This document shows positions 26,596 through 34,485 of a stretch of 64,000 nt of DNA, piece after piece. How positions within the stretch are numbered: the stretch's first letter is position 1; the number at the start of each line of letters is the position of its first letter. The notes under the pieces were generated by a model that saw only the letters and a program-made list of their open reading frames with translations, had not been told where the DNA came from and ran no database searches. Source of the DNA: Arcanobacterium wilhelmae (GTDB lineage Bacteria; Actinomycetota; Actinomycetes; Actinomycetales; Actinomycetaceae); the NCBI RefSeq assembly GCF_029632765.1, contig NZ_CP121247.1, positions 1 through 64,000 of the forward strand, read 5' to 3'. Both the position numbers and the translations under genes were made by a program.

Positions 26596-27513
26596 TCAGG
26601 CCTGGCCGTTTTCCTTCAGATCATCGGCGCGCTCCTGGGCCTTCTCGGCCACGCGGGCAACGCGATCACCGGCGGTCTCAACGCCGTCCTTCACGGCGTC
26701 GGCGGCAGCCTGCGCCGTTTCCTTCGCGGTCTCAGTCTCTTCCTCAAGATGATCCTTCAGCGCCTCAGCGCCGTCGTGATCTTCCTTGGTGAGATCCTCC
26801 CAGTACGACTCCGCCCACGGATCGTTCACTGGCTTCGAACGTTGAACCAGCACGTACACTGCGCCGGCGGCTGCGCCGAGCAGAGCAACGAAACCGAGCT
26901 TCTTGAGAACTCCGCGCTTCTTCTTCGCTGGCTTGGCCAGTTCCTTCTTGGAAACGGCCACAACATCCTTCGCGCGCGAAGCAAGATCGCCCTTGCCGTT
27001 GCGTGCCTCCTCGAGGGCGGCCTCTGCCGCACGCTGGGCACGCGGGTAGTAATCCTCGCGAACCTTCGTTGCCGCGACGGCGGCGCGGGCCTGCGCGTCC
27101 TCCACGTACGGCTGCGCGGCGGCGCGGGCATCCTTGGCGGCTGCCTGAACCTTGGCCGTGGCATCATCGACGTAAGGCTTGGCATTCTTGGCCGCTTCCT
27201 TTGCGGCCGCCTGCACCTTCGCAGCCGCATCATCAACGTACGGCTTAGCGTTCTTCGCGGCGGTCTTCGCCGCTTCCTGGACGCGGGCGGTGGCATCCTC
27301 AACGTACGGCTTGGCGGTGTGGACGGCGTCCTTTGCTACCTCCGACACCTTCACCGCCGCCTCCGCGGCCACCGGGACGATCTTTTCGCTGGCGGCCTCG
27401 GCCCATGCACGCGCCTTCGTGGCGAGATCGTTCAGGTTGTCGGCGGCGCTGTTCGCTGCGGCAGCGGCCGTATCCTTTGCCTTGTCCTTCGCGGACTTCT
27501 TGAAAAGACCCAT
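26596..27513 (-). CDS. Alanine/lysine-rich helical-repeat membrane protein
   Basis: 305 residues from the ATG at 27513, chosen for the RBS GGAGGGAAAATC. Residues about 60-160 consist of imperfect 22-residue repeats beginning AKPYVDDATAKVQAAAKEAA, predicted amphipathic helices of apolipoprotein or LEA type. A single transmembrane helix LGFVALLGAAAGAVYVLVQ (about 205-223) is followed by an acidic tail with more helix-forming repeats. No signal peptide. Could be a membrane-surface or stress-protection protein; no known function is recognised. Confidence 0.75.
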   Translation of the reverse strand: MGLFKKSAKDKAKDTAAAAANSAADNLNDLATKARAWAEAASEKIVPVAAEAAVKVSEVAKDAVHTAKPYVEDATARVQEAAKTAAKNAKPYVDDAAAKVQAAAKEAAKNAKPYVDDATAKVQAAAKDARAAAQPYVEDAQARAAVAATKVREDYYPRAQRAAEAALEEARNGKGDLASRAKDVVAVSKKELAKPAKKKRGVLKKLGFVALLGAAAGAVYVLVQRSKPVNDPWAESYWEDLTKEDHDGAEALKDHLEEETETAKETAQAAADAVKDGVETAGDRVARVAEKAQERADDLKENGQA

Positions 27514-27684
27514 GATTTTCCCTCCGTTGTGGATCTGGATATGATCCTGCTTCACACCATCTTTCCATCTTGGAGCGCATTCCGCATCAAACTACGCCCG
27601 CAACCGCCCCAAATTTCGCCAACAGCAAGCGCCGCGCGCCGGCGTCGTGGAAAATACCGCCCGCGATGTGCGAAAATAGCGGCC

Positions 27685-28206
27685 ATGGAAGCAATTATGC
27701 ATACGACGAAGGGCGATATTCGCCTCGAGCTGTTCCCGGCCCAGGCGCCGGAAACGGTTGCGAACTTTACTGAACTGGCCACCGGCAAGCGCGAGTGGAC
27801 CGATCCTGCCACCGGCGAGCGCACCTCGCGTCCGCTGTACGACGGCGTGGTGTTCCACCGCGTGATCGACGGCTTCATGATCCAGGGCGGCGATCCGCTC
27901 GGTACCGGCACCGGCGGCCCGGGCTACACGTTCGACGACGAGATCGCTCCCGAGCTCACGTTCAACGAGCCATACGTTCTTGCGATGGCGAACGCCGGCA
28001 CCCGCATGGGCCACGGCACCAACGGCTCGCAGTTCTTCATCACGGTTGCGCCCACCACCTGGCTTCACGGCAAGCACACGATCTTCGGCACAGTTGTGGA
28101 TGAGGAGTCGAAGGCCGTTGTGAACGCGATCGCCACCACCCCGGTGGATGGCCGCGATCGCCCGCTGGAGGATGTTGTGATTACCTCCGTTGAGGTTTCC
28201 GAGTAA
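27685..28206 (+). CDS. Cyclophilin-type peptidyl-prolyl isomerase
   Basis: 173-residue cytosolic cyclophilin: HTTKGDIRLELFPAQAPETV, FHRVIDGFMIQGGDP (catalytic Arg), MANAGTRMGHGTNGSQFFIT and the Trp-containing loop TTWLHGKHTIFG. It speeds cis-trans proline isomerisation in folding. The start at 27685 is where homology begins; a longer open frame upstream is the reverse of the repeat gene. Rhomboid follows two bases after the stop. Confidence 0.93.
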   Translation: MEAIMHTTKGDIRLELFPAQAPETVANFTELATGKREWTDPATGERTSRPLYDGVVFHRVIDGFMIQGGDPLGTGTGGPGYTFDDEIAPELTFNEPYVLAMANAGTRMGHGTNGSQFFITVAPTTWLHGKHTIFGTVVDEESKAVVNAIATTPVDGRDRPLEDVVITSVEVSE

Positions 28207-28208
28207 TC

Positions 28209-28883
28209 GTGTCTGATTCGTTCGATGCCGCTCCCCGCTCCGGGGAGCGGCACTTTCATCTCGACGTTCCGCCGGTCACGGGCGCGCTGGCTGCCGCCTG
28301 CGTAGTGCTGGCCGGCGTGGATTTCCTGGTGCCGTCTATTGGCTACGAGCTCCTGTTCTATCCGCCGCTTGCACACCTTCAGCCGTACCGTTACGTGACG
28401 AGCGCATTCCTGCACGCGGGTTTCGTGCACCTGCTGTTCAACATGTACGCGCTGGTGTTGATGGGGCGGATGCTCGAGCCGCTACTCGGCAAGGTGCGTT
28501 TTGGCGTGCTCTATCTGCTCTCGGCGCTCGCGGGTAACGTGGCTGTGGCCGTGTGGGTTGGCACGTACGGCAACCCCGACGTCATCACCGTAGGCGCTTC
28601 GGGCGCCGTGTTCGGACTGTTCGGCGCGTACGCGGTGCTGGCTCGCGGTTTCGGCGCGAAGGATAGCGGAATTCTTGGTTTGATTGCGATTAACCTGGTG
28701 CTCGGTTTCGTGATCCCTGGGATTTCGTGGGAGTCGCATGTGGGCGGGCTTGTGATCGGCGCGCTGCTTGCGTGGTTGTGGCTCGTTGCCCGACGTCGGA
28801 GTGCTTCTGCGACCCGCGTGTGGCATGTTGCGATCGGCGTGGGCGTGTTCGCGGCGCTCGTAGGATTGGCGGCAGTTTTCTGA
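28209..28883 (+). CDS. Rhomboid family intramembrane serine protease
   Basis: 224 residues with six to seven hydrophobic segments. Catalytic Ser is in VGASGAVFGLFGAY and catalytic His in SWESHVGGLVIGAL; HAGFVHLLFNMYALVLMG is the conserved loop/helix 2 region. GTG start directly after the cyclophilin stop, an arrangement found in many Actinobacteria. It cleaves membrane proteins within the bilayer; substrates are unknown. Confidence 0.9.
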   Translation: MSDSFDAAPRSGERHFHLDVPPVTGALAAACVVLAGVDFLVPSIGYELLFYPPLAHLQPYRYVTSAFLHAGFVHLLFNMYALVLMGRMLEPLLGKVRFGVLYLLSALAGNVAVAVWVGTYGNPDVITVGASGAVFGLFGAYAVLARGFGAKDSGILGLIAINLVLGFVIPGISWESHVGGLVIGALLAWLWLVARRRSASATRVWHVAIGVGVFAALVGLAAVF

Positions 28884-29335
28884 CGACGTCGGGCGTGAGT
28901 TGTGTGGAGATATTTCCCTGGCCTTCGGGCTGGGGAAATTTTTTTATCCACATCCTGTGGATAAGTTGTGGATAAAACACAGGTGCGTAATTACATCGAT
29001 GTAACTCTCGGTGTGATCAGGGAAAACTCGCAGTTCTTCGCCCATGGAAAAGCCCATTATCCACAGTCTGTGGGTAACTTGTGGAAAATGACATGCGTGT
29101 AATTCGCAGGAAGGTGGAAATCTCCGCCCTCACAGATACCGGCCTGCTGAATGCCGGGAATGAGGCACAGCCAGTTAACGGACATAAAAAGTGAGGACAG
29201 CCGAAGCCGTCCTCACTGAGATTGAAATGGGCGAGCGGTTACTCTCACGATTACGGGGCTGCAGCCAGGTGCCTGTGACCTTGCAGGGAAAGCAACCCAG
29301 CTCCTCACGACGCGGGAAATCGCTCGCGGAGGCGC
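28884..29335. other. Gene-free region with a cluster of six DnaA boxes
   Basis: First group: TTATCCACA at 28944, TGTGGATAA at 28956 and 28967. Second group: TTATCCACA at 29057, TGTGGGTAA at 29069, TGTGGAAAA at 29080. Four of six match the consensus exactly, better than boxes in the origin. The two groups have the same order and orientation and lie about 113 bp apart. The remainder to 29335 has no recognised gene. Confidence 0.75.
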
Positions 29336-29608
29336 TTACTTCCAGCCCATCGTCATCAAGAAGCCCACCATCATCGCGCCGATGCCGATGAACAAGTTAA
29401 TGTTGCCGTTCGACAGGCCCGGGATCGGGTACTGGCCTTGGGTCACGTAAGCCGTCACAACAAAAATCAGGCCGACAAACGCGAACACCAGCATTGTGGG
29501 AACCCACCAGCGCGGGGAGACGTCCTTCATCTTCGGTTCCTTGTTCGAGCGGCGCGCAGCGGCCTTCTCGTGCTCGATCGTTTCCTTGCGCTTCTTCGAC
29601 TCCGGCAT
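29336..29608 (-). CDS. crgA: Cell division protein CrgA
   Basis: 90 residues: charged N-terminus (SKKRKETIEHEKAAARRSN), then VSPRWWVPTMLVFAFVGLIF and a second helix INLFIGIGAMMVGFLMTMGW. The two-helix layout and the RWW(V/Y) pattern identify CrgA, which links FtsZ-ring proteins and peptidoglycan enzymes in Actinobacteria. Location next to the pknB/pbpA/rodA cluster is conserved. Confidence 0.92.
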   Translation of the reverse strand: MPESKKRKETIEHEKAAARRSNKEPKMKDVSPRWWVPTMLVFAFVGLIFVVTAYVTQGQYPIPGLSNGNINLFIGIGAMMVGFLMTMGWK

Positions 29609-29918
29609 GGACCGTACCTTTCAGACAAACGTGGATGTGTGGCGCGGGGCGCCGTTACTGCCATCTAGACTACCGGGACGCCCGCCTAAATGCGAAAAGA
29701 CCGGCGATTTGGCACGAGTTTCGCCAGCGAACGTGTGTGTTGAGCGCGAACCTCACCTCCGACGTCGCCGACGGGAGGCGACCGTCGGCGGAACCCACCG
29801 GCGTCGTCTGCGACTCGCGCCGTACGCTCCTAGCGGAGGGCGAGAGCTGGGTCTCTGGAAAATGCGCGCAAGGCGCGACTAATATCAACACATAACGTAA
29901 AACAAATGGAGGAAATTC
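29609..29918. promoter_or_regulatory. Divergent spacer between crgA and sortase E
   Basis: About 310 bp without a convincing gene. It must carry both promoters; I cannot fix their boxes. It has one ACCGGCGTCG word near 29804 and a good RBS ATGGAGGAAATTC before the GTG of the sortase. Confidence 0.4.
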
Positions 29919-30770
29919 GTGGCACAACGAAAGCATTCCGTGTTCTCCGTGGTGCTCGGCGTCATCGGTGAACTACTCATCACGGCGGGCGTCCTCATCG
30001 GCCTGTTCATCGTGTGGCAGGTGTGGTACACCGACATCGCCGCAAACAAGCTCCAAGCCGAAACGGTAGAGAAAACCGTGAAGGAATGGGGAGAACCGCC
30101 GGCGTTGAAGATTGGTAAACCGCAATACACGGATCCGCACATCAAGGACGCCAAACCAAAGAAAGGCGAGATCCTCGGAATCATGCGCATCCCCGCCTTT
30201 GGTTACGGCTTCGAATACACGATCCGCGAAGGCGTGGACATGGAGTCGATCCTGGATAAGGGTAACTTCGGAAAGTATGCGAACACTGCCATGCCCGGCC
30301 AAGTCGGAAACTTCTCCACTGCCGCGCACCGCCAAACGTTCGGTGCGCCCATGCGCAACGTCGCCGAACTGAAAGACGGCGATCCGATCGTGGTAGAAAC
30401 GAAGGATAAGTACCTCGTTTACCGCGTGACCACTGCGGATCTGATCGTGGATCCGTCGAAGGTGGAAGTGGTGGCACCCGATCCCTACAAGGCGATAGCC
30501 GACCACAACCCGAACTCGGAAGGCGCGCTGAACCCCACGCGTCGCCTGCTGACTATCACCACGTGTCATCCGCCGTTCGTCTCCAATGAGCGCTGGATCA
30601 TTCACGCCGAACTCGACCACTGGGTCGATCGCGCAGACGGCCGTCCTATCGAAATCGTCGACCCGCAAGAAGTGCCGAAGGACTACAAGGGCCCCAAGCC
30701 GCTCTCGCCGTCGAACCTCTCCACCCGAACCATCGACGCGCAAGGCGCGCCGCAAAGCAAGGAGTCCTAA
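29919..30770 (+). CDS. srtE: Class E sortase
   Basis: Transpeptidase that links LAxTG proteins to the cell wall. 283 residues: N-terminal membrane anchor (LITAGVLIGLFIVWQVWY, about 18-38), sortase barrel with catalytic His in STAAHRQTFGAP, Cys in LLTITTCHPPF and Arg in SNERWI. The proline/lysine tail is short. GTG start with GGAGGAAATTC upstream. A likely substrate is the LAYTG-bearing nucleotidase at 24207. Overlaps the next small gene (TAATG). Confidence 0.92.
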   Translation: MAQRKHSVFSVVLGVIGELLITAGVLIGLFIVWQVWYTDIAANKLQAETVEKTVKEWGEPPALKIGKPQYTDPHIKDAKPKKGEILGIMRIPAFGYGFEYTIREGVDMESILDKGNFGKYANTAMPGQVGNFSTAAHRQTFGAPMRNVAELKDGDPIVVETKDKYLVYRVTTADLIVDPSKVEVVAPDPYKAIADHNPNSEGALNPTRRLLTITTCHPPFVSNERWIIHAELDHWVDRADGRPIEIVDPQEVPKDYKGPKPLSPSNLSTRTIDAQGAPQSKES

Positions 30771-30925
30771 TGTACGGAGCACTCTGGCGTGCACTGCCCG
30801 GCCCGAAGTGGCTAAAAGCAATCGAAATGCTTATCCTCTTCGCAGCGGTCGTCTATCTGCTGTTCGAATTCGTGTTCCCCTGGCTACAAGAGAACTACCT
30901 GATCATCGACAACACGGTGGGCTGA
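30770..30925 (+). CDS. Small membrane protein after sortase E
   Basis: 51 residues, MYGALWRALPGPKWLKAIEM followed by one hydrophobic helix (LILFAAVVYLLFEFVFPWL) and a short tail YLIIDNTVG. The ATG overlaps the sortase stop. Small ORFs of this form sit between sortase E and pknB in many Actinobacteria; role unknown, perhaps a sortase partner. Confidence 0.75.
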   Translation: MYGALWRALPGPKWLKAIEMLILFAAVVYLLFEFVFPWLQENYLIIDNTVG

Positions 30926-30941
30926 CATTCAATCAGCGGTG

Positions 30942-31033
30942 AATGTCTCGCAGGCTCGCCGCAAAATGTCTCGCAGGCTCGCCGCAAAATGTCTCGCAGG
31001 CTCGCCGCAAAATGTCTCGCAAGCTCGCCGCTA
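30942..31033. repeat. Tandem repeat, 23 bp x 4
   Basis: Four head-to-tail units of 23 bp, each starting AATGTCTCGCAGGCTCGCCG; the first three are identical and the fourth has two changes. Located after the small membrane gene and before the terminator at 31061. Open in one frame but no gene is apparent. Confidence 0.85.
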
Positions 31034-31060
31034 CGAGTGGTGAAAGCACCCTGCGAATAA

Positions 31061-31106
31061 TGGGGGAGGGGCCGGCAGGAATTTTTTCCTGCCGGCCCCT
31101 CCCCCA
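31061..31106. terminator. Strong bidirectional terminator
   Basis: 21-bp perfect stem, core GGGGGAGGGGCCGGCAGG, loop TTTT, between the sortase unit (+) and pknB (-), which converge here. Confidence 0.85.
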
Positions 31107-31121
31107 TGTATCCCCGCGGGA

Positions 31122-32954
31122 TTACTTCGTTGAGCTCGGTGAAGGCTGCGGCGCCGGCGCATCCGGCGTGCTCGCCTGCGGATCTGGTTCCGGCGTGGAC
31201 TGCTGCTCAGGCGCCACGGCCACGATCAGCTCCACCGAAACATCGTACGGTTGCTGGCCAGGGCCAGGCGTCATCCCAATCACGGTACCCGGTTCCACCG
31301 TCGGATTCGTCTCCTCAACCACCGTGATCTGGCGGATCTTCAGCTCATCACGGAGCACCGCCATCGCCTTATCCTTTGGCAGGTTACGCACATCCGACAG
31401 ATCCACCTGCCCCGAGGCCACCACGAGATTCACTTCGCTGCCGCGCTTGACCGACGAACCCGCCGCCGGATCGGTTTCCACAACAAGATCACGCGCAACG
31501 CCTGGCGTGTTGCGAGCATCGACGCGGTTCACCTTCAGTCCTGCTGCCTCGAGGGTTGCACGGGCTTCGTCCTGAGGCATTGTGCCGCTCGTAACGTCCG
31601 GCACCTTCACATCGCCGACGCCGAGCGAGAAAATCACCTCGACTGTGGAGCCCTTTGCCACGTTCTCGCCGATCGCCGGCGACGACGAGACAAACTTTCC
31701 AGCCTCCACTTTCTGATCCTCGACAGCCTTGCCGATCGTCATCTTCAGACCCACAGCCTCAAGCGCACGCCGTGCCTCGGTTTGGTCCATATTCGACAGA
31801 TCCGGGACCGCTACCTGCTGGGCGACCGAGGCCGTCGGCGTCGGCGCGGGATCAGAACCCGATCTCGACACGGCCCACACGATTCCCCCGATCGCCAAAG
31901 CAAGCAGAACGACGCCGAGCACGATATATGCAACGGATCGCTTTGAATTGTTTGCCGGTGCAGCAGCGACCGGGGTCGCGGACGTCGTCGTATTCGTCAG
32001 CTCCGCCGCCGCCATGGTTTGAGTCGGCGCCGACGTCGGGGCAGGAACCGGAGGCGTACGCTGAGCCCAGGTAGTCACGGCCGGAGCGCCAACCCCCTGG
32101 CCGCGGATCGCGGCCAGAAGCTCGGAACGCATCTCGGCCGCGCTCTGGTAACGATCCTCGCGCTTCTTCGCCAAAGACTTCATCACCACGCGATCAAGCA
32201 CATCCGGAATATCCGGAGCGATCGAGCTCGCTGGCTTCGGCGGCTCCGACACGTGCTGATAGGCCACCGCAACCGCGGAATCGCCCTGGAACGGCGGCTT
32301 GCCCGTGAGGAGCTCGTAGAGCACACAGCCTGTGGAATACAGATCCGAGCGGGCATCGACAACCTCGCCGCGCGCCTGCTCCGGGGAAAGATACTGGGCC
32401 GTGCCCACCACCGAATTCGTGGAGGTCATTGTGGCCGAGGAATCCGCAACCGCCCGGGCGATCCCGAAGTCCATCACCTTCACCTTGCCCTCCGGCGTGA
32501 GCATAATGTTGCCCGGCTTGATATCGCGGTGAATGATACCCTCGCGGTGAGAATACTCGAGCGCGGAAAGCACGCCCACCACGATCTGCACGGCCTCATT
32601 GATCGGCAGGGCATCCCCGCCACCCACAAGCTTGGAGACCGTGCGCCCACGCACATACTCCATCACGATGTACGGCAGTGAATACGTGTTGCCGTTCGGG
32701 GAAAGGGTCTCTTCCTCGCCGGTGTCGTACACGGCCACGATCGCCGGATGATTCAAGGCAGCAGCACTTTGAGCCTCGCGCCGGAAACGCGCGAGGAACG
32801 TGGGATCCGTGGCTAAGTCCGAACGGAGCACCTTGATGGCAACCGTGCGCGAAAGCCGGCGATCCCGCCCGAGATGCACTTCGGCCATGCCGCCACGGCC
32901 GATCAACTCACCGACCTCGTAGCGTCCGCCGAGTATCTGAGGAATATCCGTCAT
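31122..32954 (-). CDS. pknB: Serine/threonine kinase with PASTA domains (PknB/Stk type)
   Basis: 610 residues. Kinase domain: GRGGMAEVHLG loop, catalytic HRDIKPGN, DFGIA and SPEQARG. A Pro/Thr juxtamembrane linker leads to a helix SVAYIVLGVVLLALAIGGIVWAV in the 340s, then three PASTA repeats (VAVPDLSNMDQTEARRAL; VKVPDVTSGTMPQDEAR; VDLSDVRNLPKDKAMAVL) and a Pro/Glu tail. It senses cell-wall fragments or lipid II and phosphorylates division and wall enzymes. Start ATG 32954 has GGGAGAGAAAGAG; an upstream in-frame ATG is less likely. It is the last gene of the fhaA-fhaB-pstP-rodA-pbpA-pknB series. A pknA gene is not present beside it. Confidence 0.94.
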   Translation of the reverse strand: MTDIPQILGGRYEVGELIGRGGMAEVHLGRDRRLSRTVAIKVLRSDLATDPTFLARFRREAQSAAALNHPAIVAVYDTGEEETLSPNGNTYSLPYIVMEYVRGRTVSKLVGGGDALPINEAVQIVVGVLSALEYSHREGIIHRDIKPGNIMLTPEGKVKVMDFGIARAVADSSATMTSTNSVVGTAQYLSPEQARGEVVDARSDLYSTGCVLYELLTGKPPFQGDSAVAVAYQHVSEPPKPASSIAPDIPDVLDRVVMKSLAKKREDRYQSAAEMRSELLAAIRGQGVGAPAVTTWAQRTPPVPAPTSAPTQTMAAAELTNTTTSATPVAAAPANNSKRSVAYIVLGVVLLALAIGGIVWAVSRSGSDPAPTPTASVAQQVAVPDLSNMDQTEARRALEAVGLKMTIGKAVEDQKVEAGKFVSSSPAIGENVAKGSTVEVIFSLGVGDVKVPDVTSGTMPQDEARATLEAAGLKVNRVDARNTPGVARDLVVETDPAAGSSVKRGSEVNLVVASGQVDLSDVRNLPKDKAMAVLRDELKIRQITVVEETNPTVEPGTVIGMTPGPGQQPYDVSVELIVAVAPEQQSTPEPDPQASTPDAPAPQPSPSSTK

Positions 32955-33048
32955 AACTCTTTCTCTCCCACTTTGCACAGTCTGCTACTGACCTTATTAG
33001 GAAACGCGCGTGCGCACCTAACTTTGCACGTTGCAGTTCGGTTACAAA

Positions 33049-34485
33049 TCATTTCGTCACCGCCCCGATCACAGCCGCGGCGATCGGGCCGGCATTGTAT
33101 CCGCCGTCGCCGCCGTTCTCGACGAAGGCAGCAACCGCAACCTTCGGGTGATCGGTTGCGTCAAACCCAACGAACCACGAGTGTGGCTCGACGCCCGCCT
33201 TGATTTCGGCGGTTCCGGTTTTTCCTGCCACCTGCACCGATTTCAGTGCAGCTCGGCCGCCAGTTCCCTTATTGACGACGTCGATCATCATCTCGCGTAG
33301 CGCGCTCGCGGTTTGCGCGGAGAACGGCCGCGAATACTCACTTGGCGAGGTGGTCGAGATTGTTGCCAGGTCGGATGTCATCGTGGATTCCACGAGGTAC
33401 GGCTTCATCAGCACGCCCTTATTGGCCACAGCCGCCGCCACCATCGCCATCTGGAGTGGGGAAACCTGGATATCGCGCTGGCCGATTGAATCCTGTGCGA
33501 GAGCGGCGAGATCCTGCGGCTGCGGGAAGCGGCTCGGGCGCACCTGCAACGGTATGGACAGGCTTTTTCCGAAGCCGAGAGCGTCGGCGATCGTGTTCAT
33601 TTTTTCGTAGCCGAGATCGTGGCCGGCCTTGGCAAACGTCGTATTACACGACTGCAAGAACGCTTGACGCAACGGAACTTGCCCGGAGCCGTCGCCACAG
33701 CGTTCCTCACCTGGATTCGAGATCGCCACCGACGTGCCGTTCGGCGTGTAGTGATCTGGCGCTGCAACTTTACCGTCCGGCGTCGCGCCGTTCTCAAGCA
33801 TCGCGGCTGCCGTGATGATCTTGAAGCTGGAGCCGGGCGCGTAGAGATCCCCGCCGATCGCTCGGTTGAGGAGCGGTTTGCGTTCGTCTGCGTTCAGTTC
33901 CTTCCACGCGTCCTGCGCAGTGGCCTTCTTGTGGGATGCGAGGAGGTTCGGGTCGAAGCTCGGGCGCGAGACGAGTGCGAGGATACGGCCCGTTTCCGGC
34001 TCAATCGCGACGACGGCGCCGCGGCGGTTGCCGAGCGTGTCCCAGGCCGCCTTCTGTGCGGCCGGGTTGATTGTGAGTTCGACTCCTCCTCCGGAGGGTT
34101 GCTTGCCGGTGATGAGATCCGAAATGCGCTGTGACAGGAGTGAATCGTCAGAACCGCCGAGTACCGAGTTTTGTTGGCGTTCGAGGGCGGTCATCGCATT
34201 GAACACTACCGAGAAATAGCCGGTGATTGGCGCGTATAGCGGGCCGTCGGCGTAGGTGCGCAGGAACTTATACGGATCGTCCACACTTTCGGAGCCGGCG
34301 ATGGGCTTTCCGGCCACGACGATTGGGCCACGATCGGTGCCGTATTCGCGGTAGAGCGTGCGCACGTTACGGGAGTCGGCATTCAGCTCAGGGGCCCGGA
34401 AGAATTGGATGTAGCTCGCTGCTGCCATGAGGGTCAGGAACATGAGCAGCACGACCGCTGTGAGTTTGCGAAGCGGCGGGTTCAC
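33049..34485 (-). CDS. pbpA: Penicillin-binding protein, transpeptidase (PbpA type)
   Basis: 478-residue class B PBP: short cytosolic start, membrane anchor (LTAVVLLMFLTLMAAASYI, about 8-26), dimerisation part, and transpeptidase motifs APGSSFK (nucleophile Ser), SCN in LQSCNTTF, and KTGTAE. It cross-links peptidoglycan together with the SEDS glycosyltransferase encoded just upstream. The GTG start at 34485 overlaps the rodA stop. The spacer to pknB (32955-33048) could contain an extra promoter. Confidence 0.93.
   Translation of the reverse strand: MNPPLRKLTAVVLLMFLTLMAAASYIQFFRAPELNADSRNVRTLYREYGTDRGPIVVAGKPIAGSESVDDPYKFLRTYADGPLYAPITGYFSVVFNAMTALERQQNSVLGGSDDSLLSQRISDLITGKQPSGGGVELTINPAAQKAAWDTLGNRRGAVVAIEPETGRILALVSRPSFDPNLLASHKKATAQDAWKELNADERKPLLNRAIGGDLYAPGSSFKIITAAAMLENGATPDGKVAAPDHYTPNGTSVAISNPGEERCGDGSGQVPLRQAFLQSCNTTFAKAGHDLGYEKMNTIADALGFGKSLSIPLQVRPSRFPQPQDLAALAQDSIGQRDIQVSPLQMAMVAAAVANKGVLMKPYLVESTMTSDLATISTTSPSEYSRPFSAQTASALREMMIDVVNKGTGGRAALKSVQVAGKTGTAEIKAGVEPHSWFVGFDATDHPKVAVAAFVENGGDGGYNAGPIAAAVIGAVTK

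Noticed and set aside
26749..27684. Plus-strand open frame continuing upstream of the cyclophilin start
   Set aside because: It is the reverse of the helical-repeat gene; cyclophilin homology starts only at 27685.
30942..31033. CRISPR-like reading of the short tandem repeats
   Set aside because: Units are contiguous without spacers, and no cas gene is present.
30943..31575. 210-codon ORF starting in the tandem repeat
   Set aside because: Mostly antisense to pknB and crosses the strong terminator; Arg/Ser-rich, no homology.
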